Assembly: GCA_003246505.1 (NCBI GenBank)
Contig: QKAI01000471.1
Location: 1 to 6,953 of the forward strand
Reading direction: 5' to 3'
DNA from: Spirochaetaceae bacterium
GTDB lineage: Bacteria; Spirochaetota; Spirochaetia; DSM-2461
DNA: 6,953 nucleotides
Part shown: positions 1 to 5,885 of the stretch, piece after piece
Position numbering within the stretch: position 1 is the first letter of the stretch
Layout: every line of letters begins with the position of its first letter
The notes under the pieces: generated by a model
Database searches by the model: none
What the model was told of the DNA's origin: nothing
The model's input: the letters and a program-made list of their open reading frames with translations, nothing else
Translations under genes and position numbers: made by a program

Positions 1-1
1 A

Positions 2-922
2 TTCATACAGCTCCGACGGTACCGGGACAACCCCCTCATGCCCCTGGTCCTGCAGATACTCTGGATTCCCGCCCTCCTCCATTCCACGGGGGCGGCGGTC
101 GTTCTTATTCCCCTTATCCTGTACTGGCAGGTCAGCCTGGTTTCCGGTCTCTCCCGCCCGGGGAAAATCATCCCCGAAGGGGCAGCCCTCTTCCTCATCG
201 TCCTCCTGGCGATCAAAGAGGGCGCCCCGGCTCTTTTCTGGATTGAGTTCCCCCTCACCCTCACCCTGGGTATCGCCTACCACCTGTTCCTCCGGCCCGC
301 CGAACCGGTGCCCGTCCTATCGGTGACCCGAGGAAGAACCATCCCCCGAAGGATGGGGCGGACGGAACACCAGCTTTTCGAACCGGTTTATTTCGGCCCA
401 CCCCCCACGGCCTGGCGGTCCTCCTTCTCCGAAACGGCTCTCTCCCTGTTTTTTTCCTGCCTGCTGGCCCTTCCCCTTTTCATTCCCTACGGTACGGGTC
501 CCTCATCGGACCCCTCCCTGCCCGGGAGAGGCGAATTTCTTGACCATCTCTACTTCCAGGAGAATATTTTATATGCCTCCCCCTGGGGCAGCCGCTCTCC
601 GGTAACCCTGGAGGAGTTCTCCTGGGAGAGGGAAACGGGGAAGATCCTTACAAGGGAAAGGATTATTGCCCGGTTCGATTCATCCTGGATCGCCGATCGG
701 GTAGATTCCTATGCCACGGGTTATGCCGATTCCCTGATTCTGGCTCTGCCAGAGGGATTAACCACTCTCCCCCAAATATACGTTTTTGACTTTGACAAAT
801 ATATGATTTTTGCTATAATACTTCTGTTTTTTCTGTCCAAGCTCGTTCTATCGGAAATCAAAGCTACAGGTAAAGAGAAGAAATCGCTTCAAATTAACAA
901 AAGAGGTCGTGAAGTCGCATGA
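2..922 (+). CDS. Integral membrane protein of unknown function, 5'-partial, coupled to rnfC
   Basis: I do not recognise this protein. The frame is open to the left edge. The first internal ATG (38) has no ribosome-binding sequence before it, and the residues before it (FIQLRRYRDNPL) read naturally into the first membrane helix, so the true start is probably outside the window. Counting from the ATG at 38, hydrophobic segments lie at about residues 3-36, 47-85 (possibly two helices), 133-151 and 255-272. A polar loop of about 100 residues (152-254) separates the last two and is rich in aromatic and charged residues. The C-terminus is a short, very basic tail. No metal-binding or catalytic motif is evident. 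The stop codon overlaps the rnfC start (ATGA, 919-922), which suggests translational coupling and possibly a role linked to the Rnf complex. The 3' end is clearly more AT-rich than the rest and contains a promoter-like sequence. That it is a coding gene is fairly sure; its function is unknown. Confidence 0.72.
   Translation, partial: FIQLRRYRDNPLMPLVLQILWIPALLHSTGAAVVLIPLILYWQVSLVSGLSRPGKIIPEGAALFLIVLLAIKEGAPALFWIEFPLTLTLGIAYHLFLRPAEPVPVLSVTRGRTIPRRMGRTEHQLFEPVYFGPPPTAWRSSFSETALSLFFSCLLALPLFIPYGTGPSSDPSLPGRGEFLDHLYFQENILYASPWGSRSPVTLEEFSWERETGKILTRERIIARFDSSWIADRVDSYATGYADSLILALPEGLTTLPQIYVFDFDKYMIFAIILLFFLSKLVLSEIKATGKEKKSLQINKRGREVA
792..819 (+). promoter_or_regulatory. Putative sigma-70 promoter with extended -10, upstream of rnfC
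   Basis: TTGACA (792-797) is followed after 16 bp by TATAAT (814-819). A TG dinucleotide at 811-812 makes an extended -10 (TGCTATAAT). Both hexamers match the consensus in all twelve positions. Transcription would start near 826, giving a leader of about 93 nt before the rnfC ATG at 919. The site lies inside the 3' end of the upstream membrane-protein gene, in an AT-rich patch coding for its last helix, within an otherwise GC-rich window. It could let rnfCDGEAB be transcribed independently of the upstream gene. The match is seen directly; activity is inferred. The AT-rich codons of a hydrophobic helix are the main alternative explanation. Confidence 0.6.
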
Positions 923-2244
923 GATCGCTAGCCACATTCCCCAGGGGAATTCATCCTCCGGGAGGAAAAGGATTGACGGAATCCACGGAAATTCGGACAG
1001 CCGCTCTGCCCCCGGTCGCGCTTATCCCCTTGTCTCAGCACATAGGAGCGCCGGCTAAGTGCCTGGTTCAACCGGGCGATAGGGTAAGGGAAGAGGAATT
1101 GATAGGGGAGGCCGCTGGCTTTGTCTCCGCCAATATCCACTCCTCCGTACCGGGTACGGTAAAGGAAATAAGGGAAATCTTCCTTCCCAACGGAATGAAG
1201 ACCCAGGCCGTTGCCATAGAGCTTTCCGGGGAATTCAGCCGTCTTGGCAAGGAATCGGTCAAGGAGGACTGGAAGTCCCTCGATCTGGATTCCATCAGAA
1301 ACCGCATTCGGGAGATGGGCATTGTCGGCATGGGGGGGGCTACCTTTCCCACCCATGTGAAACTGTCTCTGCCCGAGGGGAAAAGCTGCGAATACTTCAT
1401 CGTCAACGCGGTGGAGTGCGAGCCCTACCTGACTTCGGACCATAAACTCATGCTCACACGGGCCGGGGAGATCCTCGAGGGGATCGAAATCGTCCGGAAG
1501 CTTCTGAATCCGGAGAAGGTGATCATAGGCATAGAAGCCAATAAGATGGATGCGGCCCGCCATCTCCAGGGGATGATCGACCGGATGGGCGTTAAGGTGG
1601 AAGTGGCTCCCCTTAAGGTCAAATATCCCCAGGGCGCCGAGAAAAGCCTTATCAAGGCGATCACCGGCCGGGAAGTGCCCTCGGGGAAACTGCCCCTGGA
1701 AGTGGGGGTCATCAATGCCAACGTGGGTACATGCTTTGCGATTTACGAGGCCGTTGTTTATAAAAAACCACTGGTGGAACGGCTCGTTACCGTTTCCGGC
1801 GGGGCCATTAAGAACCCCGGGGTTTTCCAGGTGCGCATCGGCACCACCATCCGGGAGCTGATAGAGGAGTGCGGCGGATTCACGGAGGAGCCGGAGAAGA
1901 TCATCTCCGGCGGCCCCATGATGGGTTTTGCCTTCTTCGATCTGGATACCCCCGTGATGAAGGGCACCTCGGGCATCGTGGCCCTTACCAAAAGGGATGT
2001 GAAAAGAAGCAGGATGACCGCCTGCCTCTCCTGCGGAAAGTGCATCGCCGCCTGTCCCATGGGTCTCAACCCCACCAAGCTTTATAAATTCCTGGATTTC
2101 GAGATGGTCGGCGACGCGGCGGGGGAAAGGCTCATGGACTGCGTTGAGTGCGGCTCCTGCGCCTATGTCTGCCCCGCCCATCTGCCCCTGGTACAAATGT
2201 TCCGCGTAGGAAAGGGAGAAATGAGAAAAAATGCCCAAAAATAG
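919..2244 (+). CDS. rnfC: Ion-translocating ferredoxin:NAD+ oxidoreductase complex, subunit C (RnfC)
   Basis: RnfC is the peripheral subunit that passes electrons to NAD+. It resembles the 51-kDa subunit of respiratory complex I and carries two [4Fe-4S] clusters. The 441-residue protein is of the short type, without the long repetitive C-terminus of enterobacterial RsxC. The N-terminal RnfC barrel domain (about 1-110) includes the family stretch IPLSQHIGAPAK. The nucleotide/flavin-binding glycine motif GMGGATFPT is at 137-145, and VNAVECEPY is at 162-170. An SLBB-like segment follows at about 268-320. Two ferredoxin motifs close the protein, at C369-C372-C375-C379 and C408-C411-C414-C418. The start at 919 fits, because the family begins with TFxxGIHPP right after the N-terminus. 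The ribosome-binding match (AGAGG, 902-906) is 12 nt away and so weak; the 4-bp overlap with the upstream stop probably helps initiation. An eight-G tract lies in the glycine-motif codons, in frame. Confidence 0.97.
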   Translation: MRSLATFPRGIHPPGGKGLTESTEIRTAALPPVALIPLSQHIGAPAKCLVQPGDRVREEELIGEAAGFVSANIHSSVPGTVKEIREIFLPNGMKTQAVAIELSGEFSRLGKESVKEDWKSLDLDSIRNRIREMGIVGMGGATFPTHVKLSLPEGKSCEYFIVNAVECEPYLTSDHKLMLTRAGEILEGIEIVRKLLNPEKVIIGIEANKMDAARHLQGMIDRMGVKVEVAPLKVKYPQGAEKSLIKAITGREVPSGKLPLEVGVINANVGTCFAIYEAVVYKKPLVERLVTVSGGAIKNPGVFQVRIGTTIRELIEECGGFTEEPEKIISGGPMMGFAFFDLDTPVMKGTSGIVALTKRDVKRSRMTACLSCGKCIAACPMGLNPTKLYKFLDFEMVGDAAGERLMDCVECGSCAYVCPAHLPLVQMFRVGKGEMRKNAQK

Positions 2245-3286
2245 TTTTCAGATAAGCTCTTCGCCCCAGTTTCACAGCCCCATGTCCACATCCTTCATTA
2301 TGGGACATGTTTCGCTGGCCCTGGTGCCCGCCTCTCTCTGGGGCGTATATGTTTTCGGATGGAGAGCCCTGCTGGTGCTTCTGGTCTCCATCGCCGCTTC
2401 GGTGCTTACCGAGGGAATCCTCTGCCGGATCACCTCCCAGGAGAACACCGTAACCGACGGCAGCGCCCTTCTCACGGGGCTTCTCATCGGCATGAACATG
2501 CCCCCCGCCGTGCCCCTCTTCATCCCCGTGGTGGCTTCCTTCTTTGCCATCTTCGTGGTGAAGTGGACCTTCGGCGGCCTGGGGGCCAACTGGATGAACC
2601 CGGCCCTGGCGGGACGGGTCTTCGTATTCATGTCCTGGACAGGGGGGATGACCACCTGGACCCTTCCGGGCAAGCTGGGCCGCATCGGCGCCCTGGATAC
2701 GGTCACCGGGCCCACGCCCCTGGGATCTCTCAAGACCGGACTCATGAACGGGATCGACGGGATAACCGGACCCCTCCAGCTTCTCGCCGGAGAGGGGGTC
2801 CCCGTCACCTATCGGGATCTCTTCATGGGGAATATCCCCGGGTGCATCGGCGAAGTGTCCGCCCTCCTTCTGCTGGCGGGAGCCCTGTACATGCTGGTCA
2901 GGAAGATCATCACCTGGCATATCCCCCTCAGTTACGCCCTCTCCTTCGCCCTTCTCGTTTGGGTATTCGGCGGCAACCGCTACGGGCTGGGGCTTTTCCA
3001 CGGCGACGTCCTCTTCCATCTGCTTTCCGGCGGATTCATGCTGGGCGCCCTGTTCATGGCCACCGACATGGCCACTTCCCCCATAACCAACCGGGGCAAG
3101 CTGATCTACGGGGTGGGATGCGGTTTCATGACCTTCCTCATCCGCTTTTTCGGCTCCTTCCCCGAGGGGGTCTCCCTGGCGATTATTTTTATGAATATCT
3201 TCGTTCCCCTGATCGACAGGCTGATTAAGCCGACCACCTTCGGCGTGGCCAAAGCCGGCAGGAAAGCCAAGGAGGAGGCCCGATGA
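2231..3286 (+). CDS. rnfD: Rnf complex membrane subunit D, covalent-FMN protein (RnfD)
   Basis: RnfD is the polytopic NqrB-like subunit thought to form part of the ion path; it carries FMN linked through a phosphoester to a threonine. The 351-residue protein has the usual N-terminal SSSPxxxSPMSTSFIM stretch and multiple hydrophobic helices. It also has the family signatures TDGSALLTGLLIGMNMP, GGLGANWMNPALAGRVF and MATDMATSPITNRGK. The expected flavin-attachment motif is at residues 156-162, D-T-V-T-G-P-T, making T162 the FMN acceptor. The residue before the acceptor is normally Ala (D-x-x-S/T-G-A-T) but is Pro here. The gene overlaps rnfC by 14 bp. An AAGGGAG sequence at 2212-2218 may serve as its ribosome-binding site at somewhat long spacing. 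The start at 2231 is preferred to the internal ATG at 2282, because the conserved N-terminal SSSP stretch lies before the latter. Confidence 0.96.
   Translation: MPKNSFQISSSPQFHSPMSTSFIMGHVSLALVPASLWGVYVFGWRALLVLLVSIAASVLTEGILCRITSQENTVTDGSALLTGLLIGMNMPPAVPLFIPVVASFFAIFVVKWTFGGLGANWMNPALAGRVFVFMSWTGGMTTWTLPGKLGRIGALDTVTGPTPLGSLKTGLMNGIDGITGPLQLLAGEGVPVTYRDLFMGNIPGCIGEVSALLLLAGALYMLVRKIITWHIPLSYALSFALLVWVFGGNRYGLGLFHGDVLFHLLSGGFMLGALFMATDMATSPITNRGKLIYGVGCGFMTFLIRFFGSFPEGVSLAIIFMNIFVPLIDRLIKPTTFGVAKAGRKAKEEAR
3269..3278 (+). promoter_or_regulatory. Strong ribosome-binding site for rnfG
   Basis: AAGGAGGAGG sits inside the last codons of rnfD and ends 4 nt before the rnfG ATG at 3283; the AAGGAGG part ends 7 nt before it. 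It is the strongest Shine-Dalgarno match in the window and supports the 3283 start. Together with the ATGA overlap it points to efficient coupled translation of rnfD and rnfG. Confidence 0.7.
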
Positions 3287-3828
3287 ATCCCATACTGGAT
3301 AGAACAATCAGGCTGGCCCTCATATGCAGCGTGGCGGCCCTGCTCCTCGGTTTCGTGGACTCCATGACCGCTCCCCAGATAGCGGAGCATAAGAGGATAG
3401 AGCTCCAGAACGCCCTGAACGATCTGGTCGTTACCGGAACGGCCGGCGAGGCGGAGCCCCAGGACGGTCCCGTCGTCACAGCCCGTTACCCCATATCCGA
3501 CGGGGGGGCTGTCACCGGATACATCCTGGCACTCAAGGGATCGGGCTACGGCGGGGAAATGAAGCTGCTCGCCTCCTACTCCCTGGACGGAACCCTCCTC
3601 AAGGCGATCCTCATGGAGAATAACGAGACACCCGGTCTGGGTAAGAAGGCTGAGAAAAGGGAGTATATGGAAAAATTCACCGGCAGGGGAAACCAGGGTA
3701 ATCCTATTCCCACCACAAAGGCGAAACTGGAGAAACCGGACGCCGTGGGCGGTTCCACCATAACGTTCACCGGCGTTTCCCGGGCCCTGGCGGCTGGGTC
3801 CGATTACATCCGGGAGGGATTGAAATGA
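3283..3828 (+). CDS. rnfG: Rnf complex subunit G, FMN-binding domain protein (RnfG)
   Basis: RnfG is the single-helix membrane-anchored subunit with an extracytoplasmic FMN-binding domain; its FMN is normally attached to Thr by the transferase ApbE. The 181 residues comprise one membrane helix (about 9-26), a linker, then the FMN-binding domain. Family landmarks are ETPGLGKKAEKREYMEKFTG and, near the C-terminus, the attachment motif at residues 153-159, D-A-V-G-G-S-T, with T159 the expected acceptor. The usual form is D-x-x-(S/T)-G-A-T, so both the position before the central Gly and the one before the acceptor Thr differ. The protein is a little shorter than many RnfG proteins. Its start forms an ATGA overlap with the rnfD stop, after a strong AAGGAGG site. 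The Asp and acceptor Thr are retained, so flavinylation is still plausible. Confidence 0.94.
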   Translation: MNPILDRTIRLALICSVAALLLGFVDSMTAPQIAEHKRIELQNALNDLVVTGTAGEAEPQDGPVVTARYPISDGGAVTGYILALKGSGYGGEMKLLASYSLDGTLLKAILMENNETPGLGKKAEKREYMEKFTGRGNQGNPIPTTKAKLEKPDAVGGSTITFTGVSRALAAGSDYIREGLK

Positions 3829-4445
3829 AAGAGTTGACCAAGGGGATCTATAGGGAGAACCCCATATTTGTTCTGGTGCTGGGACTGTGTCCCTCCCTGG
3901 CGGTAACGACACAGGTCGTGAACGGCATAGGCATGGGGGTGGGGACCATGTTCGTTCTGATCTGTTCCAATATCATGATCTCCCTTCTCAAGAACGTGAT
4001 ACCCAACGAGATACATATCCCCGCCTACATCGTGGTAATCGCCTCCTTCGTTACCATTCTTGACCTTCTCATGCAGGCCTATGTGCCGGCCCTCTCCGCC
4101 TCTCTGGGCGTGTTCGTTCAGCTCATCGTGGTGAACTGCATCATCCTGGGGCGGGCGGAAGCCTACGCCAGCAGCCACGGGGTCTGGGATTCCATCAAGG
4201 ACGCCATAGGCATGGGCATCGGTTTTACCCTGAGCCTGGTGCTCATCGCCCTGATCCGGGAGAGCCTGGGAGCGGGAACGATCACCCTTTTCCCCATCGA
4301 ATCCCTCGGATTCAGCGGGGAGATTAGCATCCCCGGCCTGGTTGATGCGCCGGCCCGGGTCATGACCCTTTCCGCCGGAGCCCTTCTCGTCATGGGATAT
4401 CTCAAGGCGGCGATCAACCGCGTAAACGAGAGGAAGGGACGGTAA
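3825..4445 (+). CDS. rnfE: Rnf complex membrane subunit E (RnfE)
   Basis: RnfE is an NqrD-like polytopic membrane protein with about six helices. With its paralogue RnfA it forms the membrane core that holds a [2Fe-2S] cluster and carries electrons across the membrane. The 206-residue protein shows the family signatures ENPIFVLVLGLCPSLAVTT near the N-terminus, IPAYIVVIASFVT in the middle, and VNCIILGRAEAYAS. The expected cluster ligands C22 and C105 are both present. The ATG forms a 4-bp ATGA overlap with the rnfG stop and has a GGGAGG ribosome-binding site (3812-3817) 7 nt upstream. Length and motifs are normal for the family. The nearest alternative would be NqrD of the Na+-translocating NADH:quinone reductase, which is excluded by the rnfCDGEAB context with a ferredoxin-type RnfB. 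Confidence 0.96.
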   Translation: MKELTKGIYRENPIFVLVLGLCPSLAVTTQVVNGIGMGVGTMFVLICSNIMISLLKNVIPNEIHIPAYIVVIASFVTILDLLMQAYVPALSASLGVFVQLIVVNCIILGRAEAYASSHGVWDSIKDAIGMGIGFTLSLVLIALIRESLGAGTITLFPIESLGFSGEISIPGLVDAPARVMTLSAGALLVMGYLKAAINRVNERKGR

Positions 4446-4446
4446 A

Positions 4447-5037
4447 ATGACCTATATCGGAATATTAATCACCTATGTTTTCATCAGCAACCTCATTCTC
4501 AGCCAGTTCCTGGGTCTCTGCCCCTTCATCGGGGTATCCAAGGACCTGGAATCGGCCACGGGCATGGGATTCGCGGTTACCTTCGTCATGACCATCGCCT
4601 CCCTGGTGACCTGGATGGTCTACCACTGGGTTCTCATACCCCTCCATGTGGAATACCTTCAGACGGTGACCTTTATCCTCACCATCGCCTCCCTGGTCCA
4701 GCTGGTGGAGATGATCGTGCAGAAGTACTCCCCCGCCCTCTACAAGGCCCTGGGTATCTATCTGCCCCTCATTACGACGAACTGCGGTGTTCTCGGTATC
4801 GCCCTCATCAACATCAACGAGGGATACAATCTCATGGAAGGGTTCATGGCGGGGCTCTCCGCGGGACTCGGCTTCATGCTGGCCCTGATTCTCATGTCCT
4901 CCATAAGGGTGCAGATGAGGACCGAAAGGGTGCCCCGGGCGTTCAAGGGGATTCCCATCGCCTTCATTTCCGGTGGCCTCATGGCACTGGCATTCATGGC
5001 CTTTGACAAGGCGCTGCTGACAAATCTGATAGGGTAG
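4447..5037 (+). CDS. rnfA: Rnf complex membrane subunit A (RnfA)
   Basis: RnfA is the NqrE-like paralogue of RnfE, about six helices, inserted in the opposite orientation and sharing the intramembrane [2Fe-2S] cluster. The 196-residue protein has the N-terminal signature SNLILSQFLGLCPFIGVSK with ligand C25. The mirrored half-site is LPLITTNCGVLGIAL with C113. FAVTFVMTIASLVTWMVY and the C-terminal IPIAFISGGLMALAFMAF are also characteristic. It starts 1 bp after the rnfE stop, with AGGAAGGGA (4431-4439) as the ribosome-binding region. Nothing is missing or truncated. Confidence 0.97.
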   Translation: MTYIGILITYVFISNLILSQFLGLCPFIGVSKDLESATGMGFAVTFVMTIASLVTWMVYHWVLIPLHVEYLQTVTFILTIASLVQLVEMIVQKYSPALYKALGIYLPLITTNCGVLGIALININEGYNLMEGFMAGLSAGLGFMLALILMSSIRVQMRTERVPRAFKGIPIAFISGGLMALAFMAFDKALLTNLIG

Positions 5038-5040
5038 GGG
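5036..5040 (+). promoter_or_regulatory. Ribosome-binding site deciding the rnfB start
   Basis: AGGGG ends 5 nt before the ATG at 5046 and begins within the rnfA stop codon. It favours ATG 5046 as the rnfB start over the in-frame GTG at 5040, whose first base lies inside this sequence. The difference is only two residues (Val-Ile in front of Met). Confidence 0.5.
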
Positions 5041-5045
5041 TGATT

Positions 5046-5858
5046 ATGGAAATTGTACGGATACTTTTGGGAATACTATTCACTCTCGTCTTCGGCGGCG
5101 CCCTGGGCATGGGCCTGGCCGTTGCCTTCCGGAAATTCAGCATAGAGAAGGACAAGGTCGTGGAGGACCTGGAAAACGCCCTCCCCGGTCTGAACTGCGG
5201 CAGCTGCGGTTACGCGGGATGCGCCGGCTACGCCGAAGCGCTGGCCGCCGGTACGGACAAGGACCTGACCAAGTGCAAGCCCGGCGGGCAGAGCTCCCTC
5301 GAGGCCATGGGGGAGATCCTGGGAATCAAGGTGGAGGCTTCGGCGACGAAACTCGTCGCACGGCCCCACTGCCTGGGCAATAACGAGAAGGCTCTGAAGA
5401 AGTACGAATACGCCGGTCTCCAGGACTGCCGGGCCGCCATGTCCCAGTTCAAGGGGTTCAAGCAGTGCGAATACGGCTGCCTGGGCCTGGGGTCATGCAT
5501 CAAGGTCTGCCCCGTGGACGCCATTTCCAGAACCGGAGACGGCCTGGTCCAGGTGGACGGGGACCTGTGCATCTCCTGCGGCAACTGCGTGGATATCTGC
5601 CCCACCGGGGTCATGAAGATGATTCCCTTTGACGCGGACTATTATATCGCCTGCAACTCCCGGGACAAGGGGAAGGTGACCAAGGGAAACTGCTCCGTGG
5701 GCTGCATCGGCTGCATGATCTGCGAAAAAAAATTCCCCGAGGGAGCTTTTGCTGTTAAAGATAATCTATGTGTGATAAACTATGACGAGAGGGATCGCGA
5801 TGACAGCCGGGCCGAAGCCGCGGAGAAATGTCCATCCAAGTGTATTGTAAAAATCTGA
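5046..5858 (+). CDS. rnfB: Rnf complex ferredoxin-like subunit B (RnfB), with a reduced cluster set
   Basis: RnfB is the electron-entry subunit, oxidising reduced ferredoxin and relaying electrons through a chain of Fe-S clusters. The 270 residues (from ATG 5046) begin with one membrane anchor (about 4-28). The Fes-type [4Fe-4S] domain has C51, C54, C59 and C77. Two conserved Cys follow at 109 and 128. A first ferredoxin domain is complete: C141/C145/C151/C155 and C175/C178/C181/C185. A second ferredoxin domain begins with C220-C223-C226, but its fourth position is Phe (F230, in KKFP). The paired C-terminal motif lacks CxxCxxC, having charged residues 247-261 instead, and keeps only the Cys before Pro (C262). 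The ligands that remain would form one [4Fe-4S] cluster, and the four that are missing belong to its partner. Extra Cys occur at 242 and 266. The frame is intact across an eight-A run (5725-5732). GTG at 5040 is an alternative start. Confidence 0.95.
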   Translation: MEIVRILLGILFTLVFGGALGMGLAVAFRKFSIEKDKVVEDLENALPGLNCGSCGYAGCAGYAEALAAGTDKDLTKCKPGGQSSLEAMGEILGIKVEASATKLVARPHCLGNNEKALKKYEYAGLQDCRAAMSQFKGFKQCEYGCLGLGSCIKVCPVDAISRTGDGLVQVDGDLCISCGNCVDICPTGVMKMIPFDADYYIACNSRDKGKVTKGNCSVGCIGCMICEKKFPEGAFAVKDNLCVINYDERDRDDSRAEAAEKCPSKCIVKI

Positions 5859-5885
5859 CAGACTCGTTTTAGCACAGGATAGGGG

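Noticed and set aside
928..2238. Long open frame of 436 codons on the - strand opposite rnfC
   Set aside because: It mirrors rnfC almost exactly, has no family motifs and a His/Gly-rich composition. It results from GC-rich third positions in the real gene.
2359..3228. Open frame of 289 codons on the + strand in another frame of rnfD
   Set aside because: Arg/His/Pro-rich translation typical of a shifted GC-rich frame; rnfD is unambiguous.
2132..3307. Open frame of 391 codons on the - strand opposite rnfD
   Set aside because: Low-complexity Gly/His/Glu-rich translation and complete overlap with a secure rnfD; a shadow.
5733..5735. A frameshift at the A8 run as the cause of the missing Cys in RnfB
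   Set aside because: The frame continues normally to the C262-P263 position and the stop, and codons on both sides fit the family, so F230 is a substitution and not a frame error.
5748..5785. Possible promoter at the end of rnfB (TTGCTG ... TGTGATAAA)
   Set aside because: Both hexamers match poorly and the spacing is uncertain; the AT-richness alone does not support a promoter for the downstream gene.
5859..5885. Possible terminator after rnfB
   Set aside because: No inverted repeat followed by a T-run; the TTTT at about 5867-5870 has no stem before it.
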